This document shows, piece after piece, positions 8,243-15,701 of a stretch of 64,000 nt of DNA. The DNA comes from Crystallibacter sulfonylureivorans_A (GTDB lineage: Bacteria; Actinomycetota; Actinomycetes; Actinomycetales; Micrococcaceae), in assembly GCF_047607445.1 (NCBI RefSeq), contig NZ_JBLKRT010000027.1, positions 1 to 64,000 of the forward strand, written 5' to 3'. The position numbers were made by a program, and so were the translations under genes. Position 1 is the first letter of the stretch. The number at the start of each line of letters is the position of its first letter. The notes under the pieces are model-generated. The model did not search any database, was not told the DNA's origin, and saw only the letters and a list, made by a program, of their open reading frames with translations.

Positions 8243-9148
8243 ATGGTTCAGACACTGATCGGGCTGGATATCGGCGGCAGCAAGACGCACGGTATCCGGC
8301 TGGACGACGGCCGGGTGGTCGCCGAAGCGACGGCGGGCAGCGCGAACGTGCAGAACGCCAGCCCGGCCCAGGCCGCCGCTGCCTTGTCCGAGGTGTTCGG
8401 CCGGCTTGGCGCGGCCCGGATCGCTGCGGTCTACGCCGGAGCCGGCGGCATCGACACCGACGGCGACGCCGCGGCGCTGCGCGCGCTGCTTGCCCCGCTG
8501 GCCCCCGGAGCGGCCATCCATGTGGTCCACGACACCCGGCTGGTGCTGGCCGCCGGCCACCGGAGGACCGGAATCGGCGTGGTGGCCGGTACCGGATCGT
8601 CTGTGTGGGGCGTCAACGACGCCGGCGAGGAAGCCCGTGCCGGCGGTTGGGGGCACCTGCTCGGCGACGAAGGCAGCGGCTACTGGCTGGGCCGGGAGGC
8701 TGTCCGGCATGCGCTCTCCCGGCTGGATGCCGGCCTGCAGCCGGATCGGCTGACGGCGCTGCTGTTAGCGGACTGCGGACTGCGGAAACCCGTGGACTTG
8801 ATCGCCATGTTTCACTCGCCGCAGACCGACCGGCGGTTCTGGGCGGACAAGTCCCGGGTGGTGGTGGCCGCCGCCGAGGAGGGCGAAGAGCCGGCTGCAG
8901 GGATTATTGACCGCGCAGCGGCCGACCTCGCCGGCCAGATCCGATTGGTGGCGGCCCGGCTCGGCTTGGCCGGCCCGGTGGTCCTTGGCGGCGGACTGGG
9001 AGCCAACGTCCAGCGCTTCCAGCGGTCTGTCGCTGCAGCGCTGGAACCGCACGGCATCACCGAGATCCGTCCGCTGGACCGGGAACCGGTCTTCGGCATC
9101 GATATCCTGGCCGGGCTGGCCTCGCCGGACGCGGCCAGGCACCAGTGA
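8243..9148 (+). CDS. BadF/BadG/BcrA-type ATPase, N-acetylglucosamine kinase-like
   Basis: ASKHA-fold kinase. The N-terminus has the phosphate-binding loop GLDIGGSKTHG (residues 7-17) and a second loop VAGTGSSVWGV near residue 114; GGWGHLLGDEGSGYWLG is typical of the NagK-like branch of the BadF/BadG family, and LGGGLGAN lies in the C-terminal lobe. Probable role is phosphorylation of N-acetylglucosamine or a related amino sugar in cell-wall recycling. A TAAGCT box 6 bases before ATG makes the transcript likely leaderless. The neighbours give no further hint on substrate, so the sugar is inferred. Confidence 0.8.
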   Translation: MVQTLIGLDIGGSKTHGIRLDDGRVVAEATAGSANVQNASPAQAAAALSEVFGRLGAARIAAVYAGAGGIDTDGDAAALRALLAPLAPGAAIHVVHDTRLVLAAGHRRTGIGVVAGTGSSVWGVNDAGEEARAGGWGHLLGDEGSGYWLGREAVRHALSRLDAGLQPDRLTALLLADCGLRKPVDLIAMFHSPQTDRRFWADKSRVVVAAAEEGEEPAAGIIDRAAADLAGQIRLVAARLGLAGPVVLGGGLGANVQRFQRSVAAALEPHGITEIRPLDREPVFGIDILAGLASPDAARHQ

Positions 9149-9267
9149 GTGCACCGCAGCGGCGACCGGCGGAACCCGCCGGGGAGGCCCGATCCACCGG
9201 CGTCACATTCGGTCATGTCGCGGGTGCCGGTTTTCCGGCCCCGGAGCATGCGGCGTAGAGTGCCGGT

Positions 9268-9330
9268 ATGACGACTCGTTGGTATGCGTATTTTGCGTTG
9301 GCTCTGGAGGGGCCTGACGTAACCGCTTAG
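9268..9330 (+). CDS. Aromatic leader peptide of DAHP synthase attenuator (20 codons)
   Basis: ATG 9268 to TAG 9330 encodes 20 residues with the run Trp5-Tyr6-Ala7-Tyr8-Phe9, that is four aromatic residues in five codons, including all three aromatic amino acids. A TAGAGT -10 box (9256-9261) ends 6 bases before the ATG, so it is probably translated from a leaderless RNA. The DAHP synthase gene, the common first step of Trp, Tyr and Phe synthesis, begins 111 bases after its stop. Translation through the run would report the aromatic charged-tRNA pool. I recall a comparable leader (aroR) before aroF in Corynebacterium glutamicum. Function is inferred from this layout. Confidence 0.85.
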   Translation: MTTRWYAYFALALEGPDVTA

Positions 9331-9384
9331 CGCGTACGCATATCAACCTTCAGAGCCAACAGGGCAGAGATGATTCTCTGCCCT
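9281..9384 (+). promoter_or_regulatory. Ribosome-mediated attenuator upstream of DAHP synthase
   Basis: Stem A pairs 9281-9290, the aromatic codons themselves, with 9335-9344 (10 bp, one G-U). Stem B pairs 9297-9310, later codons of the leader peptide, with 9347-9360 (14 bp, one G-U). A and B cross and so exclude each other. Next to B lies a 9-bp terminator-like stem, AGGGCAGAG (9361-9369) with CTCTGCCCT (9376-9384), followed by TTCGCCATTTCT rather than a clean T-run. The pentamer CAGAG occurs at 9351 and 9365 and can pair with CTCTG at 9302 or 9376, which offers switch partners. A ribosome stalled on the aromatic codons would mask stem A. The exact antiterminator is not clear to me. Confidence 0.75.
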
Positions 9385-9440
9385 TCGCCATTTCTCCGGC
9401 GGGTTCTGTGGTCCCGCCGCCAACAGACGGGACACCGAAC

Positions 9441-10634
9441 ATGAATGCACCAGCCAGCCGCCTCCTGGAAGCGTCCGCGCAGCCCGAAGCGACAGCGCTC
9501 CGCGCAGGCGACGGAGTCGGCGAAACACCTACGCCGCGCGGCACCAATAACCTGCGGGTGAGCAGCTTCAAGCCGCTGCCGTCGCCAGCGGAACTCATGG
9601 CCGAGCAGCCGCTGACGGCTGGGGCGGCCGCCGTCGTGGCCCGTGGCCGGGAGGAAATCCGCGCGGTCATGGACGGCGTGGACGACCGGCTGCTGGTGAT
9701 CGTCGGTCCATGCTCCATCCACGACACCGAGGCCGGCCTGGACTATGCGCGCCGGCTGGCCCAGGTTGCGCGGGAACACCGCGAAGAATTGCTGATCGTG
9801 ATGCGCACCTACTTCGAGAAACCGCGTACCACCGTCGGCTGGAAGGGCCTGGTCAATGATCCCCGCCTGGACGGATCCCACGACATAGCCGCCGGGCTGC
9901 GGCTGGCGCGGACCTTCCTGCTGGAGGTGGCCGAGCTGGGCCTGCCGGTGGCCACCGAATTCCTGGAACCGATCAGCCCCCAGTACTTGGCGGACCTGGT
10001 CAGCTGGGGCGCGATCGGTGCGCGGACCACGGAGAGCCAGATCCACCGCCAACTGGTGTCCGGCCTATCCATGCCGGTGGGATTCAAGAACGGCACGGAC
10101 GGCGGACTGCAGGTGGCACTCGATGCCTGCCAGGCCGCGTCCGCGGCGCAGACTTTCCTGGGGATCGACGGCGACGGTCGTGCCGCTCTGGTGGCCACCG
10201 ACGGCAACCCGGACACCCACTTGATCCTGCGCGGCGGCAAGACCGGCCCGAACTACAGCGCCGAGCATGTTGCAGCCGCCTCCGCAGCGCTGGCGGAGGC
10301 GGGACTGAATCCGCGGCTGATCGTGGATGCCAGCCACGCCAACAGCGGCAAGAGCCACCACCGCCAGGCCGAGGTGGCGCTGGAGATCGCGGCGCAACTC
10401 GAGGCAGGCGGCAGCGCAATCGCCGGCATCATGATGGAGAGCTTCCTGGTAGGCGGAGCGCAGAAAATGGATGTCGCTGAAAACGCTGACGGGGCCGGCC
10501 TGGTCTACGGGCAGAGCGTGACGGACGCCTGCATGGAGTGGGATGTGACCGCCGACGTGCTGGCGCAGCTGGCAGCCACGGCCCGACATCGGGGAGCAAG
10601 CGCCGCCCCGCGGACGCAGGCCGTGCAGCAATAA
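9441..10634 (+). CDS. aroG: 3-deoxy-7-phosphoheptulonate (DAHP) synthase, class I
   Basis: Condenses phosphoenolpyruvate and erythrose 4-phosphate, the entry to the shikimate pathway. Class I (AroF/G/H) signatures are VIVGPCSIHDTEAGLDYARR, MRTYFEKPRTTVGWKG, GARTTESQIHRQLVSGLSMP, GFKNGTDGG and VDASHANSGKSHHRQ. About 45 N-terminal residues before the barrel are less conserved; in class I enzymes this part takes part in feedback inhibition. ATG 9441 (397 residues) was chosen; GTG 9408 is in frame but lies just after the attenuator hairpin. The segment GTCCCG (9411-9416) could pair with CGGGAC (9428-9433) and cover the weak ribosome site. The gene is likely controlled by the leader peptide at 9268. 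Confidence 0.93.
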   Translation: MNAPASRLLEASAQPEATALRAGDGVGETPTPRGTNNLRVSSFKPLPSPAELMAEQPLTAGAAAVVARGREEIRAVMDGVDDRLLVIVGPCSIHDTEAGLDYARRLAQVAREHREELLIVMRTYFEKPRTTVGWKGLVNDPRLDGSHDIAAGLRLARTFLLEVAELGLPVATEFLEPISPQYLADLVSWGAIGARTTESQIHRQLVSGLSMPVGFKNGTDGGLQVALDACQAASAAQTFLGIDGDGRAALVATDGNPDTHLILRGGKTGPNYSAEHVAAASAALAEAGLNPRLIVDASHANSGKSHHRQAEVALEIAAQLEAGGSAIAGIMMESFLVGGAQKMDVAENADGAGLVYGQSVTDACMEWDVTADVLAQLAATARHRGASAAPRTQAVQQ

Positions 10635-10761
10635 ATCACTTACGCTACAGTGGCCGCTTTCACTTTCGCCACAACAGCCTCTAAAGTATCTAGGAAGAAG
10701 GTTTGGGGCAGGGCAAGGCGGCACGCCGTCGTCGTTGCTTACAGTAAAGGAACAGTGCGAA

Positions 10762-10974
10762 ATGGCTGACGAGAACAACTTCTCGAATGTGCGCTTCTTG
10801 ACGGTGTCGGAAGTGGCCGCAGTCATGCGCGTGTCCAAGATGACCGTTTACCGGCTGGTGCATTCGGGTGAGATGCCTGCCGTTCGCTTTGGACGTTCCT
10901 ACCGGGTGCCCGAATCGGCCGTGGAGGAGTACTTGCGCGGTGCGGTGATCGACCGGGAAACCGGCACCGCCTGA
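10762..10974 (+). CDS. Excisionase-family helix-turn-helix DNA-binding protein
   Basis: A 70-residue MerR/excisionase-type protein (HTH_17). The helix-turn-helix and wing read FLTVSEVAAVMRVSKMTVYR, then LVHSGEMPAVRFGRSYRVPE. ATG 10762 has a Shine-Dalgarno AAAGGA 10 bases upstream, which decides the start over a TTG at 10735. It belongs to the small family, related to BldC, that actinobacteria keep directly before the tiny ribosomal protein bS22; from memory this pair is Rv0500A-Rv0500B in M. tuberculosis. It is therefore a core chromosomal regulator or architectural protein, not a phage excisionase. Targets unknown. Confidence 0.85.
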   Translation: MADENNFSNVRFLTVSEVAAVMRVSKMTVYRLVHSGEMPAVRFGRSYRVPESAVEEYLRGAVIDRETGTA

Positions 10975-11134
10975 CATCCGGACAGCGGCTCCGCGGCCTT
11001 CGGCGGTCAATGACGGGTGCGCGGAAGCTGTACCCTGTTAAGGAACGTTTTACGTCATCGTCGGAAAACCGTAAGTTGGCGTGTGCCCCCGCCGGGCACC
11101 GGCAGCGCGGAAACTATCAGTGAATGAGGGACTC

Positions 11135-11233
11135 GTGGGTTCAGTTATTAAGAAGCGCCGCAAGCGTATGGCCAAGAAGAAGCACCGCAAGCTGCTTCGC
11201 AAGACCCGCCACCAGCGCCGCAACAAGAAGTAG
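11135..11233 (+). CDS. Small ribosomal protein bS22 (AURKAIP1/COX24-like)
   Basis: A 32-residue, extremely basic peptide (more than half Lys, Arg or His) from GTG 11135 to TAG 11233, with the family core VIKKRRKRMAKKKHRKLLRK. Proteins of this family are bound to the small subunit of actinobacterial ribosomes near the decoding centre. A GAGGG ribosome site ends 4 bases before the GTG. It is too short for most gene finders, but the sequence and its place after the HTH gene are characteristic. A strong hairpin terminator follows. Confidence 0.92.
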   Translation: MGSVIKKRRKRMAKKKHRKLLRKTRHQRRNKK

Positions 11234-11258
11234 GACCGTTTACCGGTTTACAAGCTTC

Positions 11259-11288
11259 CACGGTCCGTCAGGAAACTGGCGGACCGTG
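11259..11288. terminator. Bidirectional terminator between bS22 and the HAD gene
   Basis: A 13-bp stem, CACGGTCCGTCAG (11259-11271) with 11276-11288, contains one G-T pair and closes on a GAAA tetraloop. It lies between two converging genes and can serve both. Confidence 0.85.
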
Positions 11289-11306
11289 TGCGTTTAAGTC
11301 ACTTGT

Positions 11307-12125
11307 TTAAGCCGCGTGCCGGCGGAACCGGTTTACGCCGCGCCACAGCCCGTAGACTGCGCCCGCGCCGGTGGCGGCCTTGAGCCCCAGCGTGGCCGCG
11401 CGGCGACCGCTGCGGAAGTCATAGACCGGCCAGTTGTTCTCCCGGGCGTGCCGGCGCAGCCGGGTATCCGGATTGATGGCCACCGGATTGCCCACCAGGG
11501 TCAGCAGCGGAACATCGTTGTAGGAGTCGCTGTAGGCCCAGCAGCGTGCCAGGTCGAGGCCCTGCCGGGTTGCCAGTTCTTCGACCGCAACGGCTTTGGC
11601 CGGCCCGTGCAGGATGTCCCCGACCAGCCGTCCGGTGTACGCCCCGTTCTCGAGTTCGCCGACCGTGCCCAGCGCTCCGGTCAGGCCCAGCCGGTCCGCA
11701 ATCACGGCGGCCACTTCCACCGGGGTAGCCGTGACCAGCCAGACCCTCCGGCCCACGCGCAGGTGCTGGTCTGCCAATGCCCGGGTGCCGGGCCAAATCT
11801 TGGACGCGATGACTTCGTCATAGACCTCGTCGCCCAACTGCTTGACGTCGTCGCTCAACAGGCCGGTGGCCAGGGCCAAGGCCGTCTCCCGGATGGACTG
11901 GATGTCCTTCAGACTTTCGCCGCGCATCAGGAACCGCGCCTGCTTGAAACCGAAGCTGGCAGCGTCCCGCATCCGGAAGGCGCCCCGCTGATACATCTTG
12001 CGGGCCACGTGGAACAGGCTCGCGCCGCGCATCAGCGTGTTGTCGACGTCGAAAAATGCGGCCTCCGTCCCCGGATCGGCGGAGACCGAGGCTCGCTGTG
12101 CATGGCCGGCGGCGGACTTGGACAT
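11307..12125 (-). CDS. HAD-IB family phosphatase, SerB1-like
   Basis: Haloacid dehalogenase-fold hydrolase of subfamily IB. Motif I is FFDVDNTLMRG (nucleophile Asp near residue 26), motif II VTATPVEVAA, and motif III/IV YSDSYNDVPLL with metal-binding Asp residues. The 272-residue length and the C-terminal basic/hydrophobic tail fit the SerB1/CicA-like group found at this chromosomal position in actinobacteria (Rv0505c from memory). Annotated there as phosphoserine phosphatase, but the substrate is unproven and a lipid or membrane-associated phosphate is equally possible. It converges on bS22 and is divergent from the glutaredoxin gene. Confidence 0.85.
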   Translation of the reverse strand: MSKSAAGHAQRASVSADPGTEAAFFDVDNTLMRGASLFHVARKMYQRGAFRMRDAASFGFKQARFLMRGESLKDIQSIRETALALATGLLSDDVKQLGDEVYDEVIASKIWPGTRALADQHLRVGRRVWLVTATPVEVAAVIADRLGLTGALGTVGELENGAYTGRLVGDILHGPAKAVAVEELATRQGLDLARCWAYSDSYNDVPLLTLVGNPVAINPDTRLRRHARENNWPVYDFRSGRRAATLGLKAATGAGAVYGLWRGVNRFRRHAA

Positions 12126-12190
12126 ACTTCGAGTCTAACGAGGCGCCGGGGATTCCCCGTTCACCACCGCCGACGGCTACCGTGGAAGTT

Positions 12191-12448
12191 ATGAACGGAT
12201 CCGAGCGCCGCAACCACGAATTGGTGCTGCTGACTAAACCCGGCTGCCATCTGTGCCAGGCGGCACGCGAGACGGTGGGCACCGTCGCGGGGGAGCTCGG
12301 TGTGCCCTGGGCGGAAAAAAACATCCTGGAAGACCCGGAGCTGGAGCGCCGCTTTGTGGAAGAGATCCCGGTGGTCATGATCGACGGCGTGCAGCGGGAT
12401 TTCTGGCACATAGATGCGGAGCGCCTGCGGCGCCTGCTCACGCAGTAG
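12191..12448 (+). CDS. Glutaredoxin-like thiol-disulfide protein
   Basis: An 85-residue thioredoxin-fold protein with the redox pair Cys19-His-Leu-Cys22 in KPGCHLCQAA and the cis-proline segment EIPVVMIDG. It belongs to the short glutaredoxin-like family (DUF836/Glrx-like). ATG 12191 was chosen because a TACCGT -10 box lies 7 bases upstream and the domain begins at residue 10; a longer upstream frame has no family similarity. It sits before rex, and both act in redox biology, but 158 bases separate them. Confidence 0.85.
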   Translation: MNGSERRNHELVLLTKPGCHLCQAARETVGTVAGELGVPWAEKNILEDPELERRFVEEIPVVMIDGVQRDFWHIDAERLRRLLTQ

Positions 12449-12606
12449 CTTCTACCGCCCCGTTGTCATCGGAGTTGGAGACCGGCGCGGCGGAGCTTAA
12501 TCTAAGGGAACACCAGCCTTGGCAGGACAACCGCCGGGGCAGCCAGGAACCGGAACGGCGCCAAACAGCCTGCCCGGAGCCCGCAGCAGGCATCGGAGCG
12601 AGAACA

Positions 12607-13305
12607 GTGACCCACCTCCCGGACATCGAGGCGGCCAAGCCTTCCGGTCAGGAGATCCCGCCGGCTGCGCTGGCACGCCTGACCATCTACCTCCGGGTGC
12701 TGAATTCGCTGATGGCCGGTGGCACGGAACGCATATCGTCGGAGCAGCTGGCTGAATCCGCCGGGGTCAGCCCGCCCACCCTGCGCAAGGACCTGTCCTA
12801 CCTGGGGTCCTTCGGCACCCGCGGCGTGGGCTACGACGTGCGCCTGGTCAGCCAGGAGATTTCCGCCGCTTTGGGCCTCCTGCATGAGTGGAAAGTCGCG
12901 ATCGTCGGCGTCGGCAACCTGGGCAGGGCGCTGGCCGGTTACTCCGGTTTCTCCACCAAGGGGTTCGGTGTGGTGGCGCTCTTCGACGCGGACCCGGCCG
13001 TGGTCGGGTCCGAAGTGGCAGGGCTGCGCGTCAGTCCCATCTCCGAACTGGAAGCCGTCCTGCGCCAGACCGCGGCCAACATGGCGGTCCTGGCGGTGCC
13101 TGCCGGCGTGGCCCAGGGACTCTGTGACCGGCTGGTGGCTGCCGGAGTGATGAGCATCCTCAGCTTCGCACCAGTGGTGCTCCAGGTGCCGCCGACCGTG
13201 CAACTGCGCAAGGTGGACATGGCCACCGAATTGCAGATTCTGGCCTACCACGCACAACGGGCGCAGGAGACGGAGGACAACTCCGAGTCCAGCGCCCGTC
13301 GCTAG
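12607..13305 (+). CDS. rex: Redox-sensing transcriptional repressor Rex
   Basis: Rex senses the NADH/NAD+ ratio and represses respiratory and fermentative genes when NAD+ is high. The 232 residues have an N-terminal winged helix (ERISSEQLAESAGVSPPTLR, then KDLSYLGSFGTRGVGYDV) and a Rossmann domain with VAIVGVGNLGRALAGY. GTG 12607 follows GGAG at about 9 bases and matches the usual start; the upstream in-frame extension into the glutaredoxin gene is not real. No perfect Rex operator was seen in its own upstream region, so autoregulation is not shown. Confidence 0.93.
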   Translation: MTHLPDIEAAKPSGQEIPPAALARLTIYLRVLNSLMAGGTERISSEQLAESAGVSPPTLRKDLSYLGSFGTRGVGYDVRLVSQEISAALGLLHEWKVAIVGVGNLGRALAGYSGFSTKGFGVVALFDADPAVVGSEVAGLRVSPISELEAVLRQTAANMAVLAVPAGVAQGLCDRLVAAGVMSILSFAPVVLQVPPTVQLRKVDMATELQILAYHAQRAQETEDNSESSARR

Positions 13306-13333
13306 CCGGCGTGGAACAGCCCGGCCGGTTGGC

Positions 13334-14158
13334 TTAGCGGCCGTAGATGCCGTACTTGTGCGCCTTGGTGGCCTGGAAGAACTGGTTCGATGCCGGCAGG
13401 AACAGCAGAACGATCGCCGCGATGCCCAGCAGCACGGACAGCGTGCCGAACCAGATGTTGAAGAGCCCAAAGAGCGACAGCGCGGCAAACACGGTGCCGG
13501 TGATCCGGGCCCAGTTCTTGCCGGCCTTTACGCCGAAGGCCACCAGCAGGTACAGGCCGACGGCGATCACCGCGGTGACGACAATGATCACTCCGGCCGT
13601 GCCACTCATCATCTGCGACAGTTCGGCGTCGGAGAACTGACCACCCTGCTCGCCGAGGGCTTCGCGGACTGACGGATCCTGGAGCACCGCCGCCATGGTC
13701 CCATCCAGGTTGGACAGCTCGGTCAGCATCTCGATGGCGGTCAATGCCGCCGCCGCAATGATCAGCCAGAACGCGATGACCACTTCGCGCGGACGCGTAG
13801 GTTTGGCGCCGACCTGCGGCTGGCCGCTCGGGTAACCGTACTGACCCGGCACGGCGTTCTGGTAGCCATACGGCTGCTGCCCGTACTGCTGGCCATAGGG
13901 AGACTGGCCCTGCTGTCCCTGGCCGTAGGGCTGCTGACCGTACTGCGGAGCGTTCTGCCCATACTGCTGGCCGTATTGCGGGGCGTTCTGCCCATACTGC
14001 GGCTGATCGGAGCCCGGCTGCTGCGGGGCGTTCTGCCCGTACTGCGGCAAATTTTGGCCGTACTGAGGCAAGTTCTGCCCGTACTGGGGCTGTTCCTGGC
14101 CGTCGGGCCGGCCTTCCCCGTCACCGGGCTTGTTCGGTTCGTTCTGTGGGGTGCTCAT
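13334..14158 (-). CDS. Membrane protein with Pro-Gln-Tyr-Gly-Gln repeat N-terminus
   Basis: Residues 1-125 are hydrophilic and built of about ten YGQ units, mostly in the context PQYGQN or PYGQQ (residues about 23-100), typical of a disordered cytoplasmic tail. Four hydrophobic segments follow: about 130-150, 188-210, 217-236 and 238-256. The C-terminal domain resembles the small DUF4064-like membrane proteins. Many actinobacterial membrane proteins carry such Gly/Tyr/Gln-rich tails, but no biochemical role is known to me. It faces rex tail to tail with 28 bases between. The repeats make this gene prone to length variation. Confidence 0.75.
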   Translation of the reverse strand: MSTPQNEPNKPGDGEGRPDGQEQPQYGQNLPQYGQNLPQYGQNAPQQPGSDQPQYGQNAPQYGQQYGQNAPQYGQQPYGQGQQGQSPYGQQYGQQPYGYQNAVPGQYGYPSGQPQVGAKPTRPREVVIAFWLIIAAAALTAIEMLTELSNLDGTMAAVLQDPSVREALGEQGGQFSDAELSQMMSGTAGVIIVVTAVIAVGLYLLVAFGVKAGKNWARITGTVFAALSLFGLFNIWFGTLSVLLGIAAIVLLFLPASNQFFQATKAHKYGIYGR

Positions 14159-14367
14159 GGCCGGATCCTTTTCATCTCATCCGCGGCCGGGGCCTGCGAG
14201 CCCGGCCGCCGGGGCGCGTGGAGGCTGTTACTGCAACACTACAATGCAGTCCAGCGCCGTGTCGGTCGCCCTGAAGGATGATTTTGGGGCCGCCGGAAGG
14301 GGATTCGCGGCATGGGCCGGCGGCCGGTCTTTTGGGCATACCGGCCCGGTTTGAGACACTGGTAAGC

Positions 14368-15030
14368 ATGCCCGAAGCCACTGTCCATCTGCTCCGCCAC
14401 GGCGAGGTCCACAACCCCGACCGTGTGCTTTATGGCAGGCTGCCGAGCTTCCGCCTGTCTGAGCTGGGGCAGGAGATGGCCCGCCGCGCTGGTGACTACT
14501 TTTCGGAGCGCCGGAAAGAGGGCGCCACCATCAGTTATCTGGTGGCCTCGCCGCTAACCCGGGCGCAAGAGACCGCCGAGCCCACCGCGAAGGCTCTGGG
14601 CCTCGAGATTGTTACCGATGAGCGGATCATCGAAGCCGAGAACCACTTCGAGGGCTTGGCCGACATCCGCTCACACCTGCGCGAGCCCCGGTACTGGCGG
14701 CGCCTTTACAATCCCTTCCGGCCGTCCTGGGGGGAGCCGTACGCGGCGCAGGTGGCCCGAATGCGCGAAGCCATCGACGACGCCCGGCGTCATGCCGTTG
14801 AGTTCGGCGGCCCCGGAGCCGAGGCGATCCTGGTCAGCCACCAGCTGCCCATCTGGGTCACCCGACTGGCCAGCGAGGGCAAGCCGCTCTGGCACGATCC
14901 CCGTCGCCGGCAGTGCACGCTGGCGTCAGTGACCTCCCTGGAGTTCGACGGCGGGCGGCTCGCCGCGGTGCGCTATGAAGAGCCCTGCTCCGATTTGCTG
15001 CCCGGTGCGGCGAACCTGCCGGGAGCATAA
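14368..15030 (+). CDS. Histidine phosphatase / phosphoglycerate-mutase-like protein
   Basis: Branch 1 histidine phosphatase. The catalytic histidine lies in HLLRHGEVHNPDRVLYGRLP (residues 6-25); SPLTRAQETAEP supplies the second phosphate-binding arginine and VSHQLPIWV the C-terminal histidine. ATG 14368 starts just before the first motif and gives 220 residues; a 30-residue upstream extension has no similarity. In actinobacteria this gene precedes the tlpA-ccdA-resB-ccsB set, as it does here with 54 bases to spare. The physiological substrate is unknown; true glycolytic mutase activity is not expected. Confidence 0.85.
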   Translation: MPEATVHLLRHGEVHNPDRVLYGRLPSFRLSELGQEMARRAGDYFSERRKEGATISYLVASPLTRAQETAEPTAKALGLEIVTDERIIEAENHFEGLADIRSHLREPRYWRRLYNPFRPSWGEPYAAQVARMREAIDDARRHAVEFGGPGAEAILVSHQLPIWVTRLASEGKPLWHDPRRRQCTLASVTSLEFDGGRLAAVRYEEPCSDLLPGAANLPGA

Positions 15031-15038
15031 TAGAATTA

Positions 15039-15051
15039 CTACGCGTTGTAG
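15039..15051. promoter_or_regulatory. Inverted repeat CTAC-GCGTT-GTAG before the cytochrome maturation operon
   Basis: CTAC (15039-15042) and GTAG (15048-15051) are arms around GCGTT in an AT-rich stretch 34 bases before the tlpA-like start. The TACTAC/GTAG arms recall BlaI/MecI-type operators, but only four bases match on each side. Weak evidence. Confidence 0.3.
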
Positions 15052-15084
15052 AAGTGGGATGCCCTCAACCCCACGAAGAAGAGT

Positions 15085-15699
15085 GTGACTGTGACTGCCG
15101 ATAACCCCCGATTGTTCGACCGCCGTACCGTGTTCAAGGCCGGTGCGGGGCTGCTTGGTGCCTTGTCGCTGGCGGCCTGTTCCGTGGAGGACCCGTTGGC
15201 GCAGCAGGCCAACGCCGGAGACAACAAGAACTACATCGCCGGCGACGGATCGGTGACCGAATATGCGCCCGGTTCCCGGGGCGAACCGGTGCAGCTGACC
15301 GCCAAGCTCTTTGACGGCACCCCCGTCGATGCAGCCGACTGGGCCGGCAAAGTCACCGTGCTGAACTTCTGGTACGCCTCCTGTGCACCGTGCCGGCTGG
15401 AAGCCCCGGACCTGCAGGCCCTCAGCGAAGAGTTCGCCGACGGCGCCCAGTTCTACGGCGTCAACATCCGTGACGAGCGGCCCACCGCCGAGGCCTTCGA
15501 GCGCAACTTCGGGATCACGTACCCCAGTTTCATGGACAAGGACGGCGGCATCCTGCTGGCCATGACATCCTATGTGCCGCCCCAGGCCGTGCCCACCACG
15601 CTGGTGCTGGACAAGGAAAGCCGGGTCGCCGCCCGGATCCTGGGCGTGGCGGACAAGGGCACGCTCAAAGCCCTGATCAAAGACGCAGTGGCCGCGTAG
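15085..15699 (+). CDS. TlpA/ResA-like lipoprotein thiol-disulfide oxidoreductase
   Basis: Extracytoplasmic thioredoxin-fold protein that keeps apocytochrome c haem-binding cysteines reduced. The N-terminal signal has Arg-Arg at 13-14 and a lipobox LSLAAC with the modified cysteine near residue 32. The redox motif is NFWYASCAPCRLEAPDL (CAPC), and the cis-proline region is VPTTLVLD. GTG 15085 is preceded by GAAGAAGAG; the second GTG at 15091 is possible. It is the first gene of a unit with ccdA two bases downstream, then resB and ccsB, which together make up system II cytochrome c biogenesis. Confidence 0.9.
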   Translation: MTVTADNPRLFDRRTVFKAGAGLLGALSLAACSVEDPLAQQANAGDNKNYIAGDGSVTEYAPGSRGEPVQLTAKLFDGTPVDAADWAGKVTVLNFWYASCAPCRLEAPDLQALSEEFADGAQFYGVNIRDERPTAEAFERNFGITYPSFMDKDGGILLAMTSYVPPQAVPTTLVLDKESRVAARILGVADKGTLKALIKDAVAA

Positions 15700-15701
15700 C
15701 C

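Noticed and set aside
9149..9267. tRNA or other structured RNA gene in the spacer before the aro leader
   Set aside because: No cloverleaf or CCA end could be traced; the sequence is explained as promoter region.
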